A stretch of 64,000 nucleotides of DNA from Blautia sp. XA-2221. GTDB lineage: Bacteria; Bacillota; Clostridia; Lachnospirales; Lachnospiraceae. Numbering within the stretch: the first letter of the stretch is position 1; each line of letters begins with the position of its first letter. The stretch covers positions 62,001-126,000 of the forward strand of contig NZ_JAJQXX010000001.1 of assembly GCF_028767025.1 (NCBI RefSeq), read 5' to 3'. Positions 51,290 through 59,533 of this stretch are shown here, in pieces. Both the position numbers and the translations under genes were made by a program. The notes beneath the pieces are model-generated. The model was not told where the DNA came from. It did no database searches and was given only the letters and a program-made list of their open reading frames with translations.

Positions 51290-53101
51290 ATGGCAGACCA
51301 GAAGCTTGATAATCTTTTAAATCTCGCCTTAGATTCTACAGAAGAGGAACGGAAAAAGTCAGGGAATTTGAATATCGGATACGAAGAACGGTCCGGAAAC
51401 TGGGATATCATAGTAAAATATAGTGGTGATGCAGAGGCATTGTCAGGAGAAAGAATCCGGACAGTGCCTCTTTTGGGTGGATATGCAGTGGTGAATCTTC
51501 CGGAAGAAGAGATTCCGGAGTTTGCATCAAGACCACAGATAGAGTTTGCAGAGATTCCAAAGCGGTTGTATTTTCAGGTGAACCAGGCGCTGGATGCCGC
51601 CTGCATCCGCCCGGTTCAGGAGGGATATTTTCCGGGAGCTGCGCAGACAGGAAATACAGCAGACCGCATGCCTGAACAGATAACTGGCAATATTTCAGGG
51701 GGGAAACAGGGGCTTTCCGGGCAGGGAGTGCTTGTGGGAATCGTGGACTCCGGGGTGGACTGGCAGCATCCTGATTTTTGCAATGAAGACGGCACAAGCA
51801 GAATCCTGCGGTTATGGGATCAGAGCCTTCTGGCAAAGCCCGGAGAAAATCCCCCGGAGGGATATGCAGCAGGAGTGGAATATACAAAAACAGATATCGA
51901 CAGGGCATTGAGACTTTCCAGGGCAGAAGGAAAACAAATTGTTCGGGAACAGGACTTCAGCGGTCATGGAACCTCTGTTCTCGGAATTGCGGCAGGAAAT
52001 GGCAGAGCTTCCGGAGGTGTGAACCGGGGAGTGGCTTATACCAGTGATATTATTGCCGTAAAAATGGGAATGCCCGGAGAGAATTCTTTTCCAAGAACAG
52101 CAGAGCTGATGCAGGGAGTTGATTATCTGGTCCGGCAGGCGGCAGAGCTTGGAAGACCAATGGCTGTTAATATCAGCTTTGGGAATAATTATGGATCCCA
52201 CAGAGGAGATTCGCTTCTGGAGACATATTTAAGCAACGTATCTGATGCAGGAAGGACAGTGATCTGCGTGGGGACGGGAAATAATGGAAATGACAGCGTT
52301 CATACAGCAGGAATCCTGGAAACAGGTACGCAGGCAGAAATTCCATTCAGTGTCAGCCCCCGGGAGCCGGTGCTTAATGTACAGCTGTGGAAATCTTACG
52401 CAGATGAAATAGAAATTTCTCTTGTGACTCCTTCAGGAGAAAGGATAGGGCCTCTGTCTGAACAGATTGGAACTCAGAGATATCAGGCCGGAGAAACAGA
52501 GCTTCTGATCTATTATGGAAAACCAGGCCCTTTCCAGGTGACTCAGGAAATATATTTTGACTTTATTCCGAGAGGAGCTTATATTACAGGAGGTGTGTGG
52601 AAAATTCAGCTTCGGGGACGAAGGATCAAAGACGGCAGTTATCAGCTTTGGCTGCCGGGGGGAAGGGTTTTGAATCCGGCAACCGGATTTTATTATCCGA
52701 AGGCAGAGGAAACGCTTACGATTCCCTCTACTGCAGCTAAGGTAATTACAGTAGGAGCCTATGATTCCAGACTGAATGCCCCGGCAGATTTTTCAGGAAG
52801 AGGCGGGGGCAGCCTTTTTTATCCAAAGCCGGATCTGGCTGCGCCGGGAGTGGAAATTACAGCGCCGGTTCCCGGCGGAGGATATGGAACCGTAACCGGA
52901 ACTTCGTTTGCTGCGCCTTTTGTTACAGGCTCGGCAGCGCTTTTGATGGAGTGGGGGATCGTCAGGAGAAATGATCCTTTTCTCTGGGGAGAAAAGGTGA
53001 AGGCTTATTTAAGACGAGGCGCGCAGCCCCTGCCGGGATTTGATAAATATCCTGATAATCAGGTGGGGTATGGGGAGGACGTTATAATAAGGTTACATTG
53101 A
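51290..53101 (+). CDS. Csp-like subtilisin (S8) protease
   Basis: The ~603-residue protease has an N-terminal prodomain-like ~110 residues without a classical signal peptide. It has catalytic Asp153 in VGIVDSGVDW, His226 in DFSGHGTSVLGIAAG and Ser539 in TGTSFAAPFVTG. A long insertion (~320-450) lies between the His and Ser regions, forming the jelly-roll domain known in Csp germination proteases of Clostridium. All triad residues are intact. A role in germination or spore-coat processing is inferred, since only one such gene is present here. ATG 51290 follows AAGGCGG; a GTG 42 nt earlier is weaker. Confidence 0.85.
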   Translation: MADQKLDNLLNLALDSTEEERKKSGNLNIGYEERSGNWDIIVKYSGDAEALSGERIRTVPLLGGYAVVNLPEEEIPEFASRPQIEFAEIPKRLYFQVNQALDAACIRPVQEGYFPGAAQTGNTADRMPEQITGNISGGKQGLSGQGVLVGIVDSGVDWQHPDFCNEDGTSRILRLWDQSLLAKPGENPPEGYAAGVEYTKTDIDRALRLSRAEGKQIVREQDFSGHGTSVLGIAAGNGRASGGVNRGVAYTSDIIAVKMGMPGENSFPRTAELMQGVDYLVRQAAELGRPMAVNISFGNNYGSHRGDSLLETYLSNVSDAGRTVICVGTGNNGNDSVHTAGILETGTQAEIPFSVSPREPVLNVQLWKSYADEIEISLVTPSGERIGPLSEQIGTQRYQAGETELLIYYGKPGPFQVTQEIYFDFIPRGAYITGGVWKIQLRGRRIKDGSYQLWLPGGRVLNPATGFYYPKAEETLTIPSTAAKVITVGAYDSRLNAPADFSGRGGGSLFYPKPDLAAPGVEITAPVPGGGYGTVTGTSFAAPFVTGSAALLMEWGIVRRNDPFLWGEKVKAYLRRGAQPLPGFDKYPDNQVGYGEDVIIRLH

Positions 53102-53296
53102 AGAAAGTCAGTAAAATCAAGTGTTTCCGTTCATTTTCCCAACACAGAAACGAAGCACTTTCACCATGATTTTGAAGAAAATCTGCCCGGGTTGGATTCA
53201 AAATGATATGGAAAGAAAGATTTGTAGCAATGACGTAACATGAATATCTGGTTTTGTTACAGATAAAAGCTTAAACGAAAGAGAGGTCACAGTAAT
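53102..53296 (+). other. Left border zone of the mobilizable remnant
   Basis: This gap has an imperfect hairpin (AAGTGTTTCCGTTC with GAAACGAAGCACTT, 53121-53163) after the protease gene and a repeated TTGAAGAAA word (53098 and 53174 regions). No attachment site could be matched to a partner on the right side. Confidence 0.3.
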
Positions 53297-53644
53297 ATGA
53301 AACTGACTTATACAAATGTAAATGGATACCTGATTCCCAATCTCACCTATAAATCTGGTGAGCAGATGGAGCAGCTTGGCAAATATGGATTTTTACGCAG
53401 AGATTATCTGAAGGACCATCGAAATTCAACGTATCAGGTGATGCTTTTACAGGATACCATTGGAGAGTATCTTCTGGAAGTGGACAAGGCAGCCAGGGAA
53501 CGGGAGGAAGTGATTCTGAAACAGTTGGAAGAAAAAGAACCACTGCCGGATAAGGAAAAAGATCAGATGGCATGGGTAAGAGCTGCCAATCAGCACAGAG
53601 CGATTGCAGAAGAGATTATCCTGAAAGAATTGATTTATGTATAA
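53297..53644 (+). CDS. tnpV: TnpV-like transposon-encoded protein
   Basis: The 115-residue protein has YTNVNGYLIPNLTYKSGEQM, LGKYGFLRRDYLKDH and a helical REREEVILKQLEEKEPLPDK tail, the usual layout of TnpV proteins carried by Tn4451-like and other clostridial mobile elements. The role is unknown. GAGAGGTCACAGTAAT serves the ATG. It is a good marker for transferred DNA. Confidence 0.85.
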   Translation: MKLTYTNVNGYLIPNLTYKSGEQMEQLGKYGFLRRDYLKDHRNSTYQVMLLQDTIGEYLLEVDKAAREREEVILKQLEEKEPLPDKEKDQMAWVRAANQHRAIAEEIILKELIYV

Positions 53645-53705
53645 GGATTGCCAGTAACCAATCTGGCAGGTAACTGATAAAAATAGAATATTGTGAGCGA
53701 AGTAA

Positions 53706-53739
53706 GGCGTGAGTCATAAAATATGGCTTGCGTCTTTTT
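53706..53739 (+). terminator. Wobble-rich hairpin after tnpV
   Basis: GGCGTGAGTCAT pairs with ATGGCTTGCGTC through several G-U pairs, followed by five T. It may terminate tnpV or be part of a transfer region. Confidence 0.5.
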
Positions 53740-53764
53740 CTTTGCCTGAAAGGAAGTGATAAGT

Positions 53765-54235
53765 TTGAACAAGAAGTTTTTGAAGCATTATATGGAAACC
53801 AATCCAGAAGGGACAGCACAAACCTATATCTTTCTGGTGGACAATCAGGATATAGCGTTGAATATTGTAATGTCAGGATATCAGGCAATCTGTCTGGTGC
53901 AGGAAGATGACGGATATTATTTCAGTGCAGATTCTTTTATAGAGGAAATGAGGTCTATTCAGTTTACTGGAAGCTGTCAGAGTGCCTATCATTATGTGGC
54001 TGCCTGTACAGTGAAGTGGATGAATGATAAGTTACAGACATTTTTCAAAGATGCTGGTCTCGACGGAAAAGCAGGCTGGCAGTTGTTCAAAGAGAAAGAG
54101 TATCTTGGCAAACTGGATAATCAGAAAGAAGTTGAGAAATTACTGGAACAGTATATTCTACGTTTTGAACGAGATCCGAGAGAAGAACCGGAACTGAGTC
54201 GTTTTCACTTATTTGATGGACAGGGAAAAATATAA
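53765..54235 (+). CDS. Mobile-element protein resembling a toprim/primase fragment
   Basis: The 156-residue protein has TYIFLVDNQDIALNIVMSGY, AICLVQEDDGYYFSADSF, and KDAGLDGKAGWQLFKEKEYL, which resemble the toprim-like N-terminal part of larger primase/helicase proteins in Lachnospiraceae elements. It may be a cut-down or independent small protein. TTG 53765 is chosen because AAAGGAAG lies 8 bp upstream; GTG 53756 overlaps it. Its end overlaps the next gene by 20 nt. Confidence 0.5.
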   Translation: MNKKFLKHYMETNPEGTAQTYIFLVDNQDIALNIVMSGYQAICLVQEDDGYYFSADSFIEEMRSIQFTGSCQSAYHYVAACTVKWMNDKLQTFFKDAGLDGKAGWQLFKEKEYLGKLDNQKEVEKLLEQYILRFERDPREEPELSRFHLFDGQGKI

Positions 54236-54500
54236 ATCGTACACCAGAGCAGTTGTAGTTGCTTTAAACGATTATTTTTCCAGAGAGTACAGGAATGAAG
54301 CAGATCCGTATCTGGAAACCAGAGAAAAGGAAGATGCGTTTTTGGAAAGAGTGGAAACAGCTATCCGGGATGGAGTAAAAGAATCCGTCCCGATGGCTAT
54401 GGCGAAGAACCTGCTGGAAATACTTGCACCGTTTGTAAAAGAATCGGTGGGTGGAAGCAACCTGACAAATGGGACACTGACAGTGGAGAAAATAGATTAA
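54216..54500 (+). CDS. Small helical protein before the relaxase, possible relaxosome accessory factor
   Basis: The 94-residue protein is rich in charged helices (YLETREKEDAFLERVETAIRD). No DNA-binding motif is clear. Position immediately before the relaxase and a stop codon overlapping the probable relaxase start suggest a coupled mobilization accessory protein of the MobC role. Start is ATG 54216 inside the preceding gene. Confidence 0.5.
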   Translation: MDREKYKSYTRAVVVALNDYFSREYRNEADPYLETREKEDAFLERVETAIRDGVKESVPMAMAKNLLEILAPFVKESVGGSNLTNGTLTVEKID

Positions 54501-55731
54501 TAAGACGATTAATAAGCGGACAAATTCACACGGAGCAATGAGAAACTGTATCGAATATGTTCTGCGACCAGATAAGACCAGTGAGCTGCTTACTTATGTA
54601 ACAGGCCCGTACCGCCACGATGAAATCAATTATGATCTAGTGTACAGAACCTTTCTAGAAGAAAAGAAGATGTGGGATAAAGACACTGGGAGAATGTATG
54701 CCCACAACATTATTTCCTGGCATAAGGACGAGCAGATTACTCCGGATCAGGCATTAGAATTTGGAAAACAATTTGCGGAAACATGGTTCAGTGGATTCCA
54801 GACCTTAGTAGCGGTACATAAGGATAAAGACCATATTCACTGCCATTTGGTTACAAATTCGGTGAGTTATGAAGATGGGAGAAAGCTGCATAACACCAAA
54901 AAGGATCTGGAACGTATGAAACAGTTTACCAATCAGATGTGCCGGGAGCGCGGATTGACAGTTGCCGAAAAAGGAAAGCACTTTGACGGAAGCCAGATTG
55001 AAAAAGGGGAAGTCATTGCATGGAGCAAAGACAAATATAATCTGTTCCGTCAGCAGGTAAAGGATAGCTTTGTAGCGGACTGTGCAATGGCGGTGTTAAA
55101 AGCACTGGAAAATTGTATCAGTAAGGAAAAGTTTATAGAAAAAATGAAGCAGTTCGGGTGGAAGGTAAACTGGACAGAGAAACGAAAGCACATCACATTT
55201 CAGAATCAGGTTGGGAAGAAAATACGTGACAGTAATCTGTCAAAAACATTTCATCTGGATATAAGTAAGGAGGACTTAGAGAATGAATTTGATAGAAATT
55301 ACGAAAGGGTACGAGCCGAAGCAGAACGAACAAACGGAGCAGATGAAGAGCTTGCCGGATATTACCGACAAGTGGAAGCAGCTTGCGAAGGAGCAGGCGG
55401 CGTCACTGGAGCTAGTGACGGAAGAGAGAGACAAGTTACAGGTGAGAAATCAGAAGATGAACGAGTTTATCCAGAAATTTCAGGAAAGGACACACAAGCT
55501 GAAAATGGAAAAACAGAATTTATTCTTCGAGAATCACGAAATGCAAGACGAAATTCGGAAATTAAACGACGAAATTCATCGTTTGACAACCGAACTGTCC
55601 GAAACGCAGAAGTTGAATCGATCGCTTCAGCAGAGCAACGACGATTTGAGGAACAGAAACGGCTTGAAGAGCAGGAGCGAACAAGAGCAGCTCGAAGAAG
55701 AAATAAAAGACGTTCGGGACCAGAACTCTAA
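54496..55731 (+). CDS. MOBP-type relaxase, probable ATT start
   Basis: The ~411-residue relaxase has N-terminal KTINKRTNSHGAMRNCIEYV with the candidate catalytic Tyr ~21, and the metal-binding triad in VAVHKDKDHIHCHLVTNS. It would nick oriT for conjugative mobilization. The conserved N-terminus continues upstream of ATG 54538 to the in-frame stop at 54493, where no ATG/GTG/TTG exists. ATT 54496, 7 nt after GTGGAG and overlapping the previous TAA, is the best candidate. The 3' 449 nt overlap another gene in a different frame. No oriT was recognised. Confidence 0.8.
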   Translation: MNKTINKRTNSHGAMRNCIEYVLRPDKTSELLTYVTGPYRHDEINYDLVYRTFLEEKKMWDKDTGRMYAHNIISWHKDEQITPDQALEFGKQFAETWFSGFQTLVAVHKDKDHIHCHLVTNSVSYEDGRKLHNTKKDLERMKQFTNQMCRERGLTVAEKGKHFDGSQIEKGEVIAWSKDKYNLFRQQVKDSFVADCAMAVLKALENCISKEKFIEKMKQFGWKVNWTEKRKHITFQNQVGKKIRDSNLSKTFHLDISKEDLENEFDRNYERVRAEAERTNGADEELAGYYRQVEAACEGAGGVTGASDGRERQVTGEKSEDERVYPEISGKDTQAENGKTEFILRESRNARRNSEIKRRNSSFDNRTVRNAEVESIASAEQRRFEEQKRLEEQERTRAARRRNKRRSGPEL

Positions 55732-56491
55732 ATTGCAGATACAGGTGAATAAATCATCTGTTGAGGCAGTAGATGAAGCACAGGAGAAACAAAAAGAAGC
55801 GGAGAAAAAGGCTAGAACAATAGAATACCAGTTTAATAAGGCACAAGAAGAAGTAAAGACTGTGAAGAAAAAAACAGATTGTGAAATAAAAAAGTTGAAA
55901 AATGAAGCGAAAGAAAAGGAAACATTCTGGATGATAGCTTATATGATCTTGGTTTTGTTGGCAGTAATAAAAAATACCGTATTTCAAAAAGATCTATTTG
56001 CTTGCATAATTGTTCCATTGAGGTTTTGGTATAGATATATAGAGTGGTTAATCCATCCATCAGAATTAAATATTTTAGGTGAGCGAGAGTATTTTTCAGC
56101 AGGATGGTCGTGGTTTTTGAGAATTATGGCTATTCTTATTTTTCTTGGACTAGGAATAAGTAGTGAGATATTTGTGTTGAGGAAGATAGAGCAGTATCGA
56201 AAGGCATGGGATAAATATTCTATATTTACGATGCTGCCGGTGATCGAAACAATCTGTCTGGAAGGAATTGATCCGAATGTGATTGAATCTGACTGGGTGA
56301 ATCTAGAGAACAGTAATCTTACAATTCTTGTACCGGAAGATACTTCAGACGAACAGCTGCAGGCTATCGGACAGAAGTTTCTTGAAGCTTATATAATTAC
56401 AGATATTTCGCAGGTGAAGAGAGGTACCTGCTCTATGCCGGATGATCCGATGCCGGATATTGCAGAGATACTCAGTGCTTATGGAATCTGA
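55283..56491 (+). CDS. Coiled-coil membrane protein overlapping the relaxase
   Basis: The 402-residue protein has a long coiled coil (~30-215, Glu/Lys/Gln-rich), two TM segments near ~225-245 and ~285-305, then a C-terminal soluble domain (WDKYSIFTMLPVIETICLEG ... NLTILVPEDTSDEQL). AAGGAGG (55267-55273) with 9-nt spacing before ATG 55283 shows a real start inside the relaxase gene. The first 449 nt are shared with the relaxase in another frame. It may be a mobilization partner that couples the relaxosome to the membrane; that is inference. Confidence 0.8.
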   Translation: MNLIEITKGYEPKQNEQTEQMKSLPDITDKWKQLAKEQAASLELVTEERDKLQVRNQKMNEFIQKFQERTHKLKMEKQNLFFENHEMQDEIRKLNDEIHRLTTELSETQKLNRSLQQSNDDLRNRNGLKSRSEQEQLEEEIKDVRDQNSKLQIQVNKSSVEAVDEAQEKQKEAEKKARTIEYQFNKAQEEVKTVKKKTDCEIKKLKNEAKEKETFWMIAYMILVLLAVIKNTVFQKDLFACIIVPLRFWYRYIEWLIHPSELNILGEREYFSAGWSWFLRIMAILIFLGLGISSEIFVLRKIEQYRKAWDKYSIFTMLPVIETICLEGIDPNVIESDWVNLENSNLTILVPEDTSDEQLQAIGQKFLEAYIITDISQVKRGTCSMPDDPMPDIAEILSAYGI

Positions 56492-56583
56492 AAGTGTGAT
56501 GAATGAGCAATTTGCAGGTATAATGGTTCACGGACGTTTGTCCCTCGATATCTTATCTAAGAAAATATTGTGAGTATTGAACT

Positions 56584-56608
56584 GGGGCTGTCGGAAAGAC
56601 AGCCCCTT
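56584..56608 (+). terminator. Terminator after the coiled-coil protein gene
   Basis: GGGGCTGTC pairs with GACAGCCCC around GGAAA, followed by TTTCC. Confidence 0.75.
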
Positions 56609-56687
56609 TCCTCTACAGGTGGTACGCGAAAAATACAAGTCCTTTTATGCACGTAAGAAAAAACAAAGTGCAGAAAGGGCTTATATT

Positions 56688-56939
56688 ATGGAAAAACAGA
56701 AAAAAACATGGAACAAAATAATAGGAGAAAACATACGAAGACTGCGAATCAGTCATAATGAGACTCAGGCAGAACTGGGGGAGAGCATTGGTTATGGTTC
56801 TACAACTATTGCTAATTATGAAAGCGGAGAACGTCTCCCGGATCTTATAACGGCATATGCGATAGCACAGCGTTATCATGTCGAAATGGAAAAATTGATG
56901 GAAGAAGACTTCACGAATCGTGAATACAAAGAGAATTAA
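56688..56939 (+). CDS. XRE-family HTH regulator
   Basis: The 83-residue protein is a single HTH_3 domain: NIRRLRISHNETQAELGESI, then GYGSTTIANYESGERLPDL and AIAQRYHVEMEKLM. Such small Cro/CI-type regulators control mobile-element genes. ATG 56688 follows AAAGGG; the upstream open frame lies across the terminator. Confidence 0.88.
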   Translation: MEKQKKTWNKIIGENIRRLRISHNETQAELGESIGYGSTTIANYESGERLPDLITAYAIAQRYHVEMEKLMEEDFTNREYKEN

Positions 56940-56985
56940 AAAGAACTATACTTATAAAAAAGAATAAGTAAAGGAGAAGGAAAGC

Positions 56986-57147
56986 ATGAAAGATAAGGAA
57001 ATAAACAACTTTATCAGAGAAACAGGTAAAATGGGTGATATCTGGACGAAAGAGCAGGTCAAAGATGTATACCAGAATGTTTCATTGGAGGAGGCGCTGG
57101 CAGACCGTCAGAGATCATATGATAAGATGAAGGACATGCTTGACTAG
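56986..57147 (+). CDS. Small acidic/basic helical protein, 53 residues
   Basis: MKDKEINNFIRETGKMGDIW continues to a C-terminal DKMKDMLD. AAAGGAGAAGGAAAGC just upstream is a strong RBS, so the gene is probably real. It follows the XRE gene by 46 bp and is likely element cargo. Function is unknown. Confidence 0.55.
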   Translation: MKDKEINNFIRETGKMGDIWTKEQVKDVYQNVSLEEALADRQRSYDKMKDMLD

Positions 57148-57158
57148 ATGAAGAAACT

Positions 57159-57278
57159 ATGAAAGAAGAATCTTCAGACATAGAACTGAATGGACTATCA
57201 GATAAACAGATAGTGGATCTTTTGAGAGAAGTAAATCAGGAAGTAATCCAGTCGGCTGGTATTATTTACATGTGGTGA
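57159..57278 (+). CDS. Possible 39-residue ORF
   Basis: ATG 57159 to TGA 57278 encodes MKEESSDIELNGLSDKQIVD and a short tail. It starts 12 nt after the previous stop, without a clear RBS. It may be a coupled small protein or chance. Confidence 0.25.
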   Translation: MKEESSDIELNGLSDKQIVDLLREVNQEVIQSAGIIYMW

Positions 57279-57372
57279 GGGACAAAATATGTTACAATGT
57301 AAAACAGATATTAAAATAGTAGCAGGTGATCAGCATAACAGTATTGACCTGTCATGAGCAGGAGAGGGATTG

Positions 57373-57897
57373 ATGAAACAGAACAGCAAAGTAATACATG
57401 AAAAATATGAATTCAGAAACATTCATAAGGATGAAATTGAACAGGCTGCAGAGATTGAAAGCATCTGTTTTCCGCCAAATGAAGCGTGTACTTATGAACA
57501 TATGGAGTCACGAATAAAAAAAGCATCGGATCTTTTTCTGGTTGTTGTGGATCGGGAGACAGGCAAGATTGCAGGTTTTCTTAACGGACTTGCAACAGAC
57601 AGAGAACATCTGACAGATGACTTTTTTGCAGATGCGAATCTACATGATCCGGAGGGCGTAAACATTATGCTTCTTGGGCTGGATGTGCTCCCAGAGTACC
57701 AACACCAGGGGCTGGCAAGAAAACTGATGGAACAATATAAGGAAAGAGAGCGCGCCAGGGGAAGAAAGAAGCTGATCCTGACCTGCCTCCCGGATAAGGT
57801 TGAGATGTATAAGAAATTTGGCTTTAAAGACCATGGGATCGGCGATTCTGTGTGGGGCGGAGAAGCCTGGCATGAGATGGATAGTATTCTGAACTGA
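57373..57897 (+). CDS. GNAT-family N-acetyltransferase
   Basis: The 174-residue GNAT protein has acetyl-CoA motif A LLGLDVLPEYQHQGLARKLMEQYKE (Q/R-x-x-G-x-G/A shown as QHQGLA) and motif B KLILTCLPDKVEMYKKFGFK. The N-terminal IEQAAEIESICFPPNEACTY resembles the arylalkylamine or aminoglycoside-like group. The acceptor is unknown. GAGAGGG precedes ATG 57373. It lies beyond the mobile remnant, with a terminator after it. Confidence 0.88.
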   Translation: MKQNSKVIHEKYEFRNIHKDEIEQAAEIESICFPPNEACTYEHMESRIKKASDLFLVVVDRETGKIAGFLNGLATDREHLTDDFFADANLHDPEGVNIMLLGLDVLPEYQHQGLARKLMEQYKERERARGRKKLILTCLPDKVEMYKKFGFKDHGIGDSVWGGEAWHEMDSILN

Positions 57898-57972
57898 TTT
57901 TAGCTTACGAAATAAAAAGGAAAATCATAATGGCAATCAATGTAAAAAATAGAATAAAGAAAAATTGCTGAG

Positions 57973-58013
57973 AAAGCTCCTATGGTGTCGAAAGGCATTG
58001 TAGGGGCTTTTTA
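57973..58013 (+). terminator. Terminator after the GNAT gene
   Basis: AAAGCTCCTA (57973-57982) pairs with TAGGGGCTTT (58001-58010), followed by a T-rich tail. Confidence 0.75.
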
Positions 58014-58099
58014 TATTCTTTAAAAACCGCGAAATTGTGAATAATATACAAAAATAATTTGATAAAACCATACATAATGCACGAAATGAAAAAAGCATA

Positions 58100-58160
58100 T
58101 TTACAAAATAAAAATTAAATGATATATTAAAGAAAATAAACAATATGAAACCGGTTGACA
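58100..58160 (+). promoter_or_regulatory. Promoter and LacI/CcpA-like operator of the sugar importer/GRE operon
   Basis: TTTACA (58100-58105) and TATATT (58123-58128) are 17 bp apart. TGAAACCGGTTGACA (58146-58160), with the AACCGGTT palindrome, lies just downstream and resembles LacI-type or cre-like sites. It is not a perfect cre. Confidence 0.5.
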
Positions 58161-58194
58161 TATGGAAAAAGTCACAATACGAAGGGAGAACAAA

Positions 58195-59466
58195 ATGAAG
58201 AAAAAGGTAATTGCACTTGCATTAACAGCATGTATGGTACCAGTTGGTAGTGGGGTGGATGTAATGGCTGCCAAGGGAGATTCCGGGGATAAAATTACAT
58301 TAAACTGGCAGAGCTATGACAGCTATGATAAATATCAGAAAGTTGTCGAAGCTTTTGAAAAGGAAAATCCGGATATTGAAATTAATTTTGAAGAAGTATC
58401 AGATTATGCAACTAAAATTTTGACAGAAGCTACAGCGGGTGACCTTCCGGATCTTATCAACTGTAATACAGGAACTACACAGATTCTTGCAAATGCCGGG
58501 GCATTACAGAAATTCGATGTAGATGCACTGAAAGCAGATACAGAATACAAATTTGATGATTTCTGGGATGCTGCAGAAAACTATTGTACATATGATGGTG
58601 ACTGGTATTCACTTCCATTGGACGGAGGAAATTATGGATGGGTTTACAACGTCGATATGTTTGACAAGTGTGGAATTGAAGTTCCGGAGGATGGGTTTAC
58701 ATGGGATGAATTTACAGAGGCATGTAAAACATTGATGGAGCACAAAGATGAACTTGGAATTGAATATCCGACAATTATCAATGATCTGTCTTCGGCAATT
58801 GATACTATGTATCCATGGATTACAGAGGCAGGAGGAAACTATCTGAATGATGATGGAACCTGTGGATGGAATTCAGATGAAACCGTTGCTGCTTTTGAAT
58901 ATGTTAAGAGTCTCGTAGATGATGGTTATGTGCCTGCAATAGAAAAACTGGGAGACGGTTATGATGCGCTGATTACAAAATTTAATGCGGGACAGATTGC
59001 TATGTGCCGTGTGGCACTCTGGAATTCAACATATCTTCAGGACGATATAAACTGGAAAGCAATGAATGCACCGCGTGCGAATGATGGTACACAGGCAGAA
59101 GTACTTTTCCTGAATGGTATTGGCATTTCAAGCGGCTGTGAAAATCCAGAAGCAGCAGAAAAATTTATTAAATATCTGACTAGTGAAGAAGGTCTTGCAT
59201 TATATCTTGAAGATAATACATCTCCACAGATTGCAGTAAGACAGTCGCAGGCAGATCTTTCCGTATCTATGTTTGACGAAAGCCATGATATGAAATTATT
59301 TAACACAGGACTGGAGTATGCTGGATATATTGACCTTACAGAAACATTTGCAGACCAGCAGACAATCATAGGACAGTATTTTGATGAAATCTGGCATAAT
59401 GATGCTGATATTAAGAGCACACTGGATGGCATGGTAGATCAGTTAAATAGTTTACTTGCTCAGTAA
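58195..59466 (+). CDS. Carbohydrate-binding receptor of an ABC importer (family 1 type)
   Basis: The 423-residue receptor has ITLNWQSYDSYDKYQKVVEAF, ENPDIEINFEEVSDYATKIL, DLPDLINCNTGTTQILANAG and ALYLEDNTSPQIAVRQSQAD, typical of SBP_bac_1 sugar receptors. The N-terminus has LTAC at residue 13, a very early possible lipobox, and also a possible SPase I site VMAA|KGD. ATG 58195 follows AAGGGAGA. It heads the operon with two permeases, an alcohol dehydrogenase-like protein and the GRE. The sugar is unknown. Confidence 0.9.
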   Translation: MKKKVIALALTACMVPVGSGVDVMAAKGDSGDKITLNWQSYDSYDKYQKVVEAFEKENPDIEINFEEVSDYATKILTEATAGDLPDLINCNTGTTQILANAGALQKFDVDALKADTEYKFDDFWDAAENYCTYDGDWYSLPLDGGNYGWVYNVDMFDKCGIEVPEDGFTWDEFTEACKTLMEHKDELGIEYPTIINDLSSAIDTMYPWITEAGGNYLNDDGTCGWNSDETVAAFEYVKSLVDDGYVPAIEKLGDGYDALITKFNAGQIAMCRVALWNSTYLQDDINWKAMNAPRANDGTQAEVLFLNGIGISSGCENPEAAEKFIKYLTSEEGLALYLEDNTSPQIAVRQSQADLSVSMFDESHDMKLFNTGLEYAGYIDLTETFADQQTIIGQYFDEIWHNDADIKSTLDGMVDQLNSLLAQ

Positions 59467-59475
59467 CTGAAAATA

Positions 59476-59511
59476 AAAGGATGATATGGAAAATCCTCTG
59501 TATCATCCTTT
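59476..59511 (+). terminator. Hairpin between receptor and permease genes
   Basis: AAAGGATGATA (59476-59486) and TATCATCCTTT (59501-59511) pair perfectly around a 14-nt loop, just after the receptor stop. It probably sets a higher receptor mRNA level by 3'-end protection or partial termination. Confidence 0.65.
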
Positions 59512-59533
59512 GAATTTAACAGGAGGGATTCAC

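Noticed and set aside
57930-57971. Mini-ORF after the GNAT gene
   Set aside because: Twelve codons with no conserved context, just before the terminator.
58146-58160. A perfect cre site
   Set aside because: The match breaks in the last positions, so it is only kept as a LacI-type candidate within the promoter feature.
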